Below are positions 8,668 through 16,377 of a stretch of 64,000 bases of DNA, piece by piece. The position numbers and the translations under genes were made by a program. This DNA comes from Streptomyces sp. NBC_00376 (GTDB lineage Bacteria > Actinomycetota > Actinomycetes > Streptomycetales > Streptomycetaceae). The stretch covers positions 682,001-746,000 of the forward strand of contig NZ_CP107960.1 in the NCBI RefSeq assembly GCF_036077095.1. The letters run 5' to 3'. A model generated the notes under the pieces. It did not search any database. It saw nothing but the letters and a program-made list of their open reading frames with translations, and had not been told where the DNA came from. Positions within the stretch are counted from its first letter, which is position 1. Each line of letters starts with the position of its first letter.

Positions 8668-9687
8668 CTACTGCATCACTTGGAGCGGGGTGTGTCCGAA
8701 GGACCGCTCGCAGGAGTAGACCTGCATGGTGTAGCCGCGCCCGATGGTGATCTGGGTGGGTTCCTGCGGCTGCGGGTAGGCCACTCCGGGGGCTGCGGCC
8801 GCGGCTTCGTCCTCGGCGGGGCACCAATACCGTTCGTTGTCCCATTCGCCGCTGTCGACGGTCAGCAGTGGGCGGACGGGCCCTCCGCAGTCCGGGCACT
8901 CCATGGGCCACGGATCGCTGAAGCTCCAGTTGCCCCAGCCGCCGAGCTTCCATCCGGGCGCCACGGACAGGGCGTCCTGGTACAGGTAGTCGCGCGGCTC
9001 CTCCCAGTCCCTGACGCGTTCGGCGAGTTCCTCGGTCAGTTCGTGCGGTGCCGGGTACTCGGTGACCCGTTCGGGGTGCAGGACACAGGGGGCGGGCAGG
9101 TAGTTGTCGTCCCCGATCACCGACGGCGCGGGAGGCGTGGACAGCGGCGTACCGACTTCCGCGGCCCGCCGCCACACCAGCCGCACCCTCGGCAGGCAGT
9201 CCTCGTCGTGGTCGAAGGGACACCACAGCACCTGGAGCAGATCGGCCCCCTGCGGGCCCGGCCACAGGCCCCCGCCCTCTGCGGACGGGAGGTCGCGTGC
9301 GTACAGCTGGGCGACGGCCAGCAGGGGGACCGGCCCGTCCTGCGGGATGCGCCGACCGGTGTAGCCGACCCGGTCCACCACTTCCCGCTCCTGCGGGGTG
9401 AGGGTCAGGCCGTTTCCCTCCGCCCGTGCCCAGCCCGCGGCCAGGACACGGCGACTGTCCCGCACCTCGTCGGGTACGTGGCCGAGGTGCCACGGGCCCG
9501 CGTGCTCCGGGCAGCTGGGCCAGGGTTCGTCCCGTGGCCACAGCAATGGTCCGCCGACGGAGCTGTCCGAGACGGCCGGCTCCCCCGGGCGCGGGTGCAG
9601 CCGCACCGCCGTGCGTGCCAGCGGGGCGAGTTCCGGGAGCTCCTGGGTGATGTCCACCGGGCGAGGTGGCGTCGAACGAGGCATCAA
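8668..9687 (-). CDS. DUF1963 (YwqG-like) family protein
   Basis: A 339-residue soluble protein of unknown role. The family-type motifs are the N-terminal GGPLLWPRDEPWPSCPEH, then PVPLLAVAQLYARDLP and ADLLQVLWCPFDHDEDCLP, which recur in DUF1963/YwqG-like proteins. A C-terminal CPDCGG and the Trp-rich segment WKLGGWGNWSFSDPWPMECPDC suggest a small metal or structural Cys site. There are tandem Met codons at 9687 and 9684; either could start. The stop lies two bases from the convergent DUF4291 stop. No operon partner is obvious. Confidence 0.7.
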   Translation of the reverse strand: MMPRSTPPRPVDITQELPELAPLARTAVRLHPRPGEPAVSDSSVGGPLLWPRDEPWPSCPEHAGPWHLGHVPDEVRDSRRVLAAGWARAEGNGLTLTPQEREVVDRVGYTGRRIPQDGPVPLLAVAQLYARDLPSAEGGGLWPGPQGADLLQVLWCPFDHDEDCLPRVRLVWRRAAEVGTPLSTPPAPSVIGDDNYLPAPCVLHPERVTEYPAPHELTEELAERVRDWEEPRDYLYQDALSVAPGWKLGGWGNWSFSDPWPMECPDCGGPVRPLLTVDSGEWDNERYWCPAEDEAAAAAPGVAYPQPQEPTQITIGRGYTMQVYSCERSFGHTPLQVMQ

Positions 9688-9745
9688 AGCAGCGTAGTTG
9701 CCACTGCCCCGGCCCGGCCCACCGGCCTCGTCCCGCCGAACGCCC

Positions 9746-10756
9746 CTACAGCGGCGGCTCGGCGAGGAGTTCGAGCAGCCAGCGCGCGACCTGCGCGTCC
9801 GCTCCCCCGCTGGACGCGCCAGGGAAGAGGCGACCCCAGGAGCGGGCCCGGCCGATCGCCCCGAGCCGCCAGGCCAGACTCAGCGCCCGCCGCAGCTCGG
9901 CTGCGGTACGGCCGTCGCCGGTCCACTGTTCCAGATAGGCATCGCGCAGCCGGGGCAACGCCTCGGGCCCGAACCGCTCGCGGACCGCGAGGGCGGGGAC
10001 GAGGAAGCTGCAGAAGGGGTGGGCGACGGCCGCGTCGCCCCAGTCGAAGAACGTGAAGCGGCCCGGCTCCGGCGCGAAGAGCTGGCCGTCGTGCAGGTCG
10101 GCGTGGTCGAGCGTGTCCGCGATGCCCACTCCCACGAGCTCCTCGCACCACTCGACGAGCCGAGGCCGCAGCTCGCCCAGGGCCCGGCGGTCGGCGGGCT
10201 CCAGTGCGGTGTTCCCGGCCACGATCCGGTCGTAGGTCGCCGGGAGGTCGGCAATGCGCGCGCCGGGGACCCCGAGCCGTTCGATCTCGTCGGCGTACGG
10301 AACGAGGGCACGCTGCATCCCGGCGTACTGCCGCAGCGGTTCCTCCCAGGCAATCGGATCCGTTTCGGTACGGTCCGCCGCCGCGTCGAGCGCGTCGCGG
10401 AAGAGCGTGCCGCCGTCCGGCAGCAACGACCAGCCCCGGTCCGCGTCGACGGCGAGTGGCCGCAGAACGTACCCGGGCACCCAGCGGGCCAACGCCTCGG
10501 TCAGCCCCGCCTCGAAGGCGCTGGCGGGCGGGTTGGCCTTGAACCACACGGCTTCGCCGCCCGCGACGGACATCCGTACCAACACGGACCACGGCCGCAG
10601 TCGCACCTTCCGTGGGCCGGTTTCGCGCAGCCCGTGCGCGGCGAGCCCGCGCTCCACCCATCCGAGGGCGTCCGCCCGCCAGTCCTCCCGCTCCCAGGGC
10701 GTCACCGCGTCCGGGTACCGCCCTCGGTCCACCGCCACCGTCGAATCGCTTCGCAT
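9746..10756 (-). CDS. Aminoglycoside phosphotransferase (APH) family protein
   Basis: Protein-kinase-fold small-molecule kinase of about 336 residues. It shows the catalytic loop DHADLHDGQLF near residue 240 (HxDxxxxN-type, with Q in place of the usual N), followed by the Mg-binding FFDWGDAAVAHPF. The N-terminal lobe contains an AVWFKANPP strand with a candidate ATP-binding Lys. The open frame extends to 10792, but the Met at 10756 is the more usual domain start. The unusual Asn-to-Gln change leaves activity uncertain. Such proteins in Streptomyces are often not true resistance enzymes; the substrate cannot be predicted. Confidence 0.8.
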   Translation of the reverse strand: MRSDSTVAVDRGRYPDAVTPWEREDWRADALGWVERGLAAHGLRETGPRKVRLRPWSVLVRMSVAGGEAVWFKANPPASAFEAGLTEALARWVPGYVLRPLAVDADRGWSLLPDGGTLFRDALDAAADRTETDPIAWEEPLRQYAGMQRALVPYADEIERLGVPGARIADLPATYDRIVAGNTALEPADRRALGELRPRLVEWCEELVGVGIADTLDHADLHDGQLFAPEPGRFTFFDWGDAAVAHPFCSFLVPALAVRERFGPEALPRLRDAYLEQWTGDGRTAAELRRALSLAWRLGAIGRARSWGRLFPGASSGGADAQVARWLLELLAEPPL

Positions 10757-10829
10757 CGCGCCATCCCACCACCGGGCCGGTCCGGCCCTCATCCGGTTTT
10801 CCAGCGGTGGTGCGCAGCGGACGACCGCC

Positions 10830-11297
10830 CTACTGCCGCGTCCCTTGCGTGTCGATCATCGCAAGACCGTCGATCGCCGCCGGGGAGAGCAGTGACTCCT
10901 CCAGGCCCGACAGGGGCTTCCAGCTGACCGCCGAGGTGGAGTCGTCGGTCCTGGTGACCGCGAGCGGTCCCGGTCTGAGGTCGACCCGGTAGAAGAGCCC
11001 CACCAGGTGCCAGTTCACGCCGAGCCGGTGCGCGCTGTACGAGCGGGCGTCCACCAGGTGGGCGTCCAGGAGTTCGAGGCCGGTCTCCTCGTACAGTTCG
11101 CGTGCCAGCGCCTGACGCGGCTGCTCACCGGGATCGATGCCCCCGCCGGGCAGGTGCCACAGTCCGGGAATGAAGACCGGTGAGCTGTCCGAGAGTTGGG
11201 TAAGCAGCAGCTGATGCTCCACGACGGCGATCGCATACGCCGATATTCGTGAACGTACGTCACTTCCCACGTGTGCCCTCCGGTCATCGGGGTCCAC
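10830..11297 (-). CDS. NUDIX hydrolase
   Basis: A 155-residue NUDIX-fold hydrolase with an intact Nudix box: GGIDPGEQPRQALARELYEETGLEL near residues 50-76 fits GX5EX7REUXEEXGU. The substrate-side strand LWHLPGGG precedes it. It cleaves a nucleoside diphosphate linked to some moiety; specificity is not readable from the sequence. It is followed by the APH gene in the same direction after a gap of about 70 bases, so they may be co-transcribed. Confidence 0.9.
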   Translation of the reverse strand: MDPDDRRAHVGSDVRSRISAYAIAVVEHQLLLTQLSDSSPVFIPGLWHLPGGGIDPGEQPRQALARELYEETGLELLDAHLVDARSYSAHRLGVNWHLVGLFYRVDLRPGPLAVTRTDDSTSAVSWKPLSGLEESLLSPAAIDGLAMIDTQGTRQ

Positions 11298-11373
11298 GGC
11301 TCCGACCGAACCGTGCGGTCAATCTACCGATCACGCGGCGGGGCCCGGAGAGGGCGCCCGCCGGCTCTGCCGC

Positions 11374-11883
11374 CTACCGGCGCTCCAGCGCTCCCCGGAC
11401 GAAGGCGGCCTGACCCGCGTGCTGCAGATCGTCCGCGATGACGCTGATCAGACGCACCCCGAGACTGACCGGCGGGGACCACGCCTCGTCGACGATGCGG
11501 TCCAGGGCCTTGTCGTCGAGCCCGCTCACGAAACCGAGGGTCTGTTCGTGTACCGCGTCGTGATAGCCGAGCAGCAGCTCCGCCGAGCCCACCCGCACGG
11601 CCGCGACGTCCGCGCTGCTGTGTCCGTACCCGGTGGCCTCCTTCGCGAAGGGCAGATCGAAGCGGGAGGCCCAGTCCTCGGAGAACCAGACCTGCTCGAC
11701 TCCGGCCGCGTCCGAGACGTGGTCGTCCTGGATCCGGGTGAGATGCCATACGAGCCAGCCGATGGAGTTCGCTCCGTCGTCGAGACGGGCATGGAGGTCG
11801 GCGCTCGGAAGGCCCTCGACCGCCGAGTGCACCGTCTCCCGGACGCGGGTGAACGCGTCGGTCAAAAGGTCAGCACTGTTCAT
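11374..11883 (-). CDS. DinB-family protein (mycothiol-transferase type)
   Basis: A 169-residue four-helix DinB/MST protein. The metal-binding His pattern is visible: WLVWHLTRIQDDH near residue 50 and DDLQHAGQAAFVRG near the C-terminus, with a further His in the middle (GYHDAVHEQTLGF). In actinobacteria these helical proteins use mycothiol or a similar thiol in S-transfer or detoxification; no direct partner is present here. The start is the ATG at 11883, because the longer upstream frame carries only Arg/Pro-rich antisense-type sequence. It is divergent from the antibiotic kinase at 12048. Confidence 0.82.
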   Translation of the reverse strand: MNSADLLTDAFTRVRETVHSAVEGLPSADLHARLDDGANSIGWLVWHLTRIQDDHVSDAAGVEQVWFSEDWASRFDLPFAKEATGYGHSSADVAAVRVGSAELLLGYHDAVHEQTLGFVSGLDDKALDRIVDEAWSPPVSLGVRLISVIADDLQHAGQAAFVRGALERR

Positions 11884-12047
11884 GCCCTCACCCTCACCGC
11901 TGCGGGCCCGCTCCCCCGTTATCGACACGCGCCGGGCCCCGCCGTCCGCGTAGGGTGGCGGCATGCTTTGACGCCTGCCCGCAGACCGGGCACCACCGCG
12001 GCCTCCCTCGTACCCGACCGATTTCGGATCCGACGAAGGAGCGACAC

Positions 12048-12989
12048 ATGAGTACTGCCCGGCCCATCGACGTCCCTGACACGTTCGCCGCGTCCTACAG
12101 CAAGAACGGCGGTGCGTCCGCCCGCGCCTGGCTCGCCGCGCTCCCCGGGCTGGCCGAGGACTTCCTGGACCGCTGGAGCCTGCGGCTGGACGGACCCTCG
12201 GCACACGGCATGGCCTCTCTGGTGCTGCCGGTGACGCGCGCGGACGACACGCCCGCGGTGCTGAAGCTCCAGGAGGCCACCGAGGACAACATCGACGCCG
12301 CGCCGGGCCTGCGGGCATGGAACGGCAACGGAGTGGTGCACCTGCTCGACCACGACCCGGACACCGGCACCATGCTGCTCGAACGGCTGGACACCGCGCG
12401 GCCGCTGTCGGCGGTGGCCGACGAGGCGGCCGCCGTGCAGATCCTCGCCGAACTGCTGGCACGTCTGGTCGCGGTGGACGCGCCTGCGGGCTTCCGGCGG
12501 CTGGCCGACATCGCGGCGGCCATGCTCGAAGAGGTGCCGCGCAGCGTGCCGCTGCTGCACGACCCGGCCGAACGGCGGCTGGTGCGTACCTGCGCGTCTG
12601 CGGTGGCCGAACTCGTCGGCGAACCGGGCGACCGCCTGCTGCACTGGGACCTGCACTACGACAACATCCTCGCCGGGCAGCGGGAACCCTGGCTGGCCAT
12701 CGATCCGGAACCGCTGGCCGGCGACCCCGGCTTCGACCTGCTGCCTGCGCTGCACAACCGCTGGGACGACGTCGTGGCGACGGGAGACGTGCCCCGCGCG
12801 GTGCTCCGCCGCTTCGACCTGCTGACCGAGGTGCTCGGCCTGGACCGGCAACGGGCGACCGGCTGGACGCTGGGGCGTGTCCTGCAGAACGCGCTGTGGG
12901 ACATCGAGGACGGCGAGAGGGCCCTGGATCCGGCCCAGATCGCCATCGCCGATGCCCTGTTGGCCCGGTCACGGCCTACGGCGGGGTGA
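12048..12989 (+). CDS. APH(6)/hydroxyurea phosphotransferase-family antibiotic kinase
   Basis: A 313-residue kinase of the APH_6_hur family, which includes streptomycin 6-kinases and hydroxyurea phosphotransferase. The catalytic loop is LLHWDLHYDNILAG near residue 205, followed by the metal site AIDPEPLAGDPGFDLLPAL. The N-terminal lobe has AVLKLQEATEDN, with the ATP-binding Lys and a probable partner Glu. The ATG at 12048 has AAGGAG about seven bases upstream. It could give low-level resistance to an aminocyclitol antibiotic, but many Streptomyces carry such genes without an associated pathway and no biosynthetic genes are nearby. A strong hairpin follows 58 bp after the stop. Confidence 0.87.
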   Translation: MSTARPIDVPDTFAASYSKNGGASARAWLAALPGLAEDFLDRWSLRLDGPSAHGMASLVLPVTRADDTPAVLKLQEATEDNIDAAPGLRAWNGNGVVHLLDHDPDTGTMLLERLDTARPLSAVADEAAAVQILAELLARLVAVDAPAGFRRLADIAAAMLEEVPRSVPLLHDPAERRLVRTCASAVAELVGEPGDRLLHWDLHYDNILAGQREPWLAIDPEPLAGDPGFDLLPALHNRWDDVVATGDVPRAVLRRFDLLTEVLGLDRQRATGWTLGRVLQNALWDIEDGERALDPAQIAIADALLARSRPTAG

Positions 12990-13047
12990 GCGCCCGGCCC
13001 GCTTCGGTAGCCGCTGAGCACGTGAGGAAGCACGCCTCGAGGCACTG

Positions 13048-13101
13048 GGAACGGGGCCGGCCGGCGGGCTCTCGCGAGCGCACGTCGGCCGGCCCCGTTC
13101 C
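13048..13101 (+). terminator. Long-stem hairpin after the antibiotic kinase
   Basis: A perfect 16-bp stem (13048-13063 with 13086-13101) encloses a 22-nt loop, 58 bp after the kinase stop codon. This is a typical Streptomyces terminator without a T tract. Confidence 0.55.
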
Positions 13102-13152
13102 GGCCAGGAGGGAGGGGTGGAAGTACGCGGATCTCGCGGTCCCTGCCGGCTT

Positions 13153-13236
13153 CCATGGGGCCTGCGCCCTCATGCCACGCAGTGGGTCGATCTGCCGACT
13201 TACGCATTCCAGCGGAAGCGCTACTGGCTCGACTGA
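13153..13236 (+). pseudogene. Remnant of a type I polyketide synthase (end of AT domain)
   Basis: Reading the plus strand gives WVDLPTYAFQRKRYWLD followed by TGA at 13234-13236. VDLPTYAFQR-RYWL is the very conserved post-AT linker that ends acyltransferase domains of modular type I polyketide synthases. Upstream the frame gives only about ten more plausible residues and no start, and no other PKS sequence exists in the window. This is therefore an isolated scrap, about 80 bp, left by deletion or rearrangement. A perfect hairpin follows 11 bp later. Confidence 0.7.
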
Positions 13237-13247
13237 GTCAAGGCATC

Positions 13248-13288
13248 TCCGGGGCCGTGTCACAGCCTGGTTGTGACACGGCCCCGGA
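13248..13288. terminator. Perfect 17-bp stem terminator hairpin
   Basis: Arms 13248-13264 and 13272-13288 are exact complements (17 bp) around a 7-nt loop. It lies downstream of the PKS scrap on the plus strand and 84 bp past the stop of the LLM oxidoreductase on the minus strand, so it can serve both. Confidence 0.65.
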
Positions 13289-13372
13289 GACGGCCACTGC
13301 GGTCGGGTACGACGCGGTGGATCCGCACGCTGTCCATGGACACCGCCCACGGGAAGGTCCGCGAAGGGCAGG

Positions 13373-14398
13373 TCACCACCCCGATCGGTGCGGGGTCAGC
13401 CGCGCCATCCGGGCCAGGCGACGCAACGAGTCGACCAGCGCCGCACGGTCGTACGTACTGGTCGTGACGAGCACCTCGTCGGCGCCGGTCTCCTTGATGG
13501 CCGTTTCGAGCTCCGTGGCGACCTCGTCCTCCGTGCCGTGGAGGTGGCCGCGCAGCCCGCTCTCGTAGAAACGGCGCTCCTTCTCCGTCATGGTTCGCGC
13601 CTCGACCTGCTCGGCGGGGACGAGCGGCGGGAAGACGCCGTGGGTCCGGGAATGGGCCATCGACCACGCTTCCGGGATCAGGAGCGCGCGGGCCTCCTCC
13701 GTGCTGCCGGCGAGGGCGATCGTCCCCGCCACGACGACATAGGGTTCGGCGGCCCAGGAGGAGGGGCGGAATTCACGGCGGTAGCGCTCGACGGCGCGCA
13801 GCAGCTTCTCACGGCCCCTGAGGTCGCCGACCACCAGTGGCAGCCCCGCAGCGGCCGCGATGCCCGCGCCCTCGCCGGTGGCCAGCAGGAACGGCGGGAT
13901 GCGCAGCCCCTCGGCGGGGAGCGCGTGGACCTGCGGGTAGGACTGCTGGGTGCCGTCAAGCCAGCCGAGCAGTTCGGTGAGTTGTCCGGCGAAGTCCTCG
14001 GCAGCCGACTTGTCCCGTCCCAGCGCCCTGCGGATGCCGTCGGTGAAACCCACCGAGCGGCCGAGGCCCATGTCGATCCGGCCGGGAAAAAGGGACGCCA
14101 GAACGCCGAACTGCTCGGCCACCAGCAGCGGTTGATGATTCGGCAGCATGACGCCGCCGGTACCGACCCTGATGGTGGAGGTGGCGGCCGCGACGGCTGC
14201 GGCCAGCACGGTCGGCGCCGAGCCGGCGACACCCGGCACGCTGTGGTGCTCGGACACCCAGAAGCGGTGGTAACCGAGCGTCTCGGCCTCCTCGGCGAGG
14301 CTCACCGTGTCGCGCAGCGCCTGTGGGCCGTCGTGCCCCGTGCGGATGCGGGAACGATCGAGCACGGAAAACCGGGTGGATGCGATCACTGAGCTCAC
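13373..14398 (-). CDS. LLM-class flavin-dependent oxidoreductase (MsnO8-like)
   Basis: Luciferase-like TIM-barrel flavin oxidoreductase of about 341 residues. Family features are SLAEEAETLGYHRFWVSEHHSVPGVAGSAP near residue 40 (conserved H-H), TIRVGTGGVMLPNHQPLLVAEQFG, and FPGRIDMGLGRSVGFTDG near residue 115. Members use reduced FMN or F420 for monooxygenation or dehydrogenation; the substrate is unknown. The start is uncertain: GTG at 14398 or GTG at 14389 fit, neither with a strong Shine-Dalgarno. The open frame to 14560 is upstream noise. Confidence 0.87.
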   Translation of the reverse strand: MSSVIASTRFSVLDRSRIRTGHDGPQALRDTVSLAEEAETLGYHRFWVSEHHSVPGVAGSAPTVLAAAVAAATSTIRVGTGGVMLPNHQPLLVAEQFGVLASLFPGRIDMGLGRSVGFTDGIRRALGRDKSAAEDFAGQLTELLGWLDGTQQSYPQVHALPAEGLRIPPFLLATGEGAGIAAAAGLPLVVGDLRGREKLLRAVERYRREFRPSSWAAEPYVVVAGTIALAGSTEEARALLIPEAWSMAHSRTHGVFPPLVPAEQVEARTMTEKERRFYESGLRGHLHGTEDEVATELETAIKETGADEVLVTTSTYDRAALVDSLRRLARMARLTPHRSGW

Positions 14399-14556
14399 AC
14401 CGTTGTTCAACGTCCGGGGCGCGCCCGCATTCCCCGTGTGCCCCCCGGCTCCCGCACGGATGCGGGAGCCGGGGACGGGGCACACGCCGGGCCTCTCCAG
14501 CTTCGCGGGCCCGTCCAGCTTCTCGGGCCTTCCCGGCCTCGCGGGCCTTGCCGACC

Positions 14557-14748
14557 TCACTTCATGGGGTAGATGTCCCCACTCGCCATTCCGCTGACCT
14601 GCTCACTCTCCGATTCGATCCTGCGGGCCTTCTCCTTCAGGCGCCGGCGCTCCTCGGGATCGGTGGCACGCTCGGCCTCGGCCTTCAGGTCCTTCGCCTT
14701 GGCTCGCATCTGCTGCACGCGATTGCGGAGCTCGTCCGACTCACTCAT
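14557..14748 (-). CDS. DUF6381 family small protein
   Basis: A 63-residue charged helical protein starting at ATG 14748, with AAGGAG seven bases upstream. The sequence is almost one amphipathic helix (MRAKAKDLKAEAERATDPEERRRLKEKARR) ending in GDIYPMK, the pattern of DUF6381 proteins that are common in Streptomyces and of unknown function. The open frame extends to 14847, but the strong ribosome binding site fixes the start. It lies 71 bp downstream of the membrane-protein gene and may be co-transcribed with it. Confidence 0.85.
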   Translation of the reverse strand: MSESDELRNRVQQMRAKAKDLKAEAERATDPEERRRLKEKARRIESESEQVSGMASGDIYPMK

Positions 14749-14819
14749 GATCACTCCTTGGATGTGCCGGCCCCCGACGCGGACCGGGCGTCGTCCGTAC
14801 GGTTCCCGGCCGGTGCGTG

Positions 14820-15278
14820 TCAGCCACGGGACCGATGCCATGGGCATCGGGACACGGCCGTGTGCGACCGGCGCGCACCGGCACCCAGGAAACCGAGGCC
14901 GATACCCAGCATCCAGAAGTCCTTGGCCATCGGGATGCCGTTCTGGGTGGGGCGAAGGCTTCCGGGCTCCCGCAGGCCGGGTACCCGCAGGTACAGACCG
15001 ACCAGTCCCCCTGAGAACCCCGCCAGCGCCAGCCCGGCCAGCCTGGTCGGCACAAAAGGGGCGAGCAGCGTTCCGCCGACCGCGATCTCCGACCAGGCGA
15101 GCAGCCGGGTGAACCTCTCCGGCTCGATCTTCTTCAGGAACGGGTAGGCGACACAGGCCATGCCATGCAGGCCCTCGGCCGTCTCCGCGTCGGCCTTCAG
15201 CATTCCCAGGCCGGAGTTCAGGATGAACGCGCCAGTGGCGAGGCGAGGGGGGACATCGCGTGGTTCGAGAGTCGTCAT
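14820..15278 (-). CDS. DoxX-like small integral membrane protein
   Basis: A 152-residue protein with about four hydrophobic helices. The first carries RLATGAFILNSGLGMLKAD; later segments are IAVGGTLLAPFVPTRLAGLALAGFSGGLVGLYL and DFWMLGIGLGFLGAG. The layout resembles DoxX-type membrane proteins, but I see no diagnostic catalytic motif. The short, Arg-rich C-terminus is cytoplasmic in appearance. Start ATG at 15278. No function can be assigned; the neighbouring DUF6381 gene gives no clue. Confidence 0.6.
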   Translation of the reverse strand: MTTLEPRDVPPRLATGAFILNSGLGMLKADAETAEGLHGMACVAYPFLKKIEPERFTRLLAWSEIAVGGTLLAPFVPTRLAGLALAGFSGGLVGLYLRVPGLREPGSLRPTQNGIPMAKDFWMLGIGLGFLGAGARRSHTAVSRCPWHRSRG

Positions 15279-15376
15279 GGGAGCCTCCGTCCCGTTCCGG
15301 GCCCCTCGTCGAGCTTAGCCAGTGGGCGCCGGTGGCGCCTCACAAGAAGGGGGCCGGGCCGGGCGTGGTTCCGGAT

Positions 15377-16210
15377 TCAATTGATTCGGTCGGCTGCGGG
15401 CGCGGACGCCGCTGCCGCCGCGTTGCCCGTGACCGTGACCTGCTGCCCCCGGCTCGTGGTCTGCGAGGCGGTGCTCAGGCAGCTCCCGGAGGTCGGATCG
15501 GTGACGGTGGGGAGGCTGCCCGTATGGGCGACGCCCGCCTCGGTGCCGACCGGCTTGCCGTACGTCACCGTGATCCGCTGGCCGCAGCCCGCGGAGAGGT
15601 ACGGCTCGATGAACCCCTGATCGGCGTTCTTGAACCGGCCCGAGGCGGACGGCAGCCCGAAACTGCCGATGTGCGCCACCGGCGCCCCTGTCGCGGTCTC
15701 GACGACGTCCCCGGTCATCAGCTGCGTCGCACCGCTCACACCGGCCCGCTTGAGGACCAGGGAGTACATCGTCCCCGGTGTGTAGCGGAACCGGACCGCG
15801 CAGCTCACTCCGGCACCGCCGTCGGCCCCGTAGTTGCAGTGCTCGTCCGTCGTCGTGGCATCGGCGTTGAAGGAGCTGAAGATCGCCTGGAGCACACGGT
15901 TCCCGTTCGCGTCCACGGGCTTCGGCTGGAAGCCGGCGTAGGGGCGGGTGCCGCTCTCCAGAGTGGTGTAGTAGGCGAAGTAGACGCCGGATGCGTCCGG
16001 CGCGGAATCCACGGCCATCGGGAGCGTCAGCGTGGACACGGGTGTGGGTGCGTTCGTGGTCCAGCGGAGGATAGGCGTCGAGGCCCAGGACTGGCCCGCC
16101 GCGCCGACGGCGAGCAGCGCGGCGGCGGCGAGGACGGTGCCCGACCTCATGATGCTGCGCAGATGCCTGCGGGCGGGCGCACCGGAGCGGGTCAGTGATG
16201 TCGCGTTCAT
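15377..16210 (-). CDS. Secreted protein, possible DUF3472-type
   Basis: A 277-residue exported protein. The ATG at 16210 follows AAGGAGATGAC, and the N-terminus is a signal peptide with an Arg-rich head and the hydrophobic core TVLAAAALLAVGAAGQSWAS. The mature part is beta-rich and begins TPILRWTTNAPTPVSTLTLPM; it contains VYFAYYTTLES and FSSFNADATTTDEHCNYGADGGAGVSCAVRF, with paired Cys consistent with an extracellular disulfide. It resembles DUF3472-like secreted jelly-roll proteins, but I am not certain of the family. The C-terminus has LPTVTDPTSGSCLSTA and an Ala-rich tail. It sits just downstream of the M60 peptidase in the same direction, separated by a strong terminator. Confidence 0.62.
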   Translation of the reverse strand: MNATSLTRSGAPARRHLRSIMRSGTVLAAAALLAVGAAGQSWASTPILRWTTNAPTPVSTLTLPMAVDSAPDASGVYFAYYTTLESGTRPYAGFQPKPVDANGNRVLQAIFSSFNADATTTDEHCNYGADGGAGVSCAVRFRYTPGTMYSLVLKRAGVSGATQLMTGDVVETATGAPVAHIGSFGLPSASGRFKNADQGFIEPYLSAGCGQRITVTYGKPVGTEAGVAHTGSLPTVTDPTSGSCLSTASQTTSRGQQVTVTGNAAAAASAPAADRIN

Positions 16211-16330
16211 GTCATCTCCTTGGCTGGTGTGCTGGGCCTGTTGCCGTGTGCCGTGATGTCGTGCGTGGTGATGCGGTGCGCGATGTGCGGTGATGCGGTC
16301 TTGCGTTGTGTACGGTTCCGAGTTCTTCCG

Positions 16331-16372
16331 GTCCGACACCCTGCGGCTCGGGCGGGCCGCAGGGTGTCGGAC
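16331..16372 (-). terminator. Terminator of the M60 peptidase gene
   Basis: A perfect 16-bp stem (16331-16346 with 16357-16372) and 10-nt loop begin five bases after the M60 stop codon on the minus strand. Confidence 0.7.
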
Positions 16373-16377
16373 TCTGA

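Noticed and set aside
13260..13667. Minus-strand frame overlapping the LLM oxidoreductase end
   Set aside because: Its Arg/Gly-rich peptide has no family and it shadows the conserved oxidoreductase.
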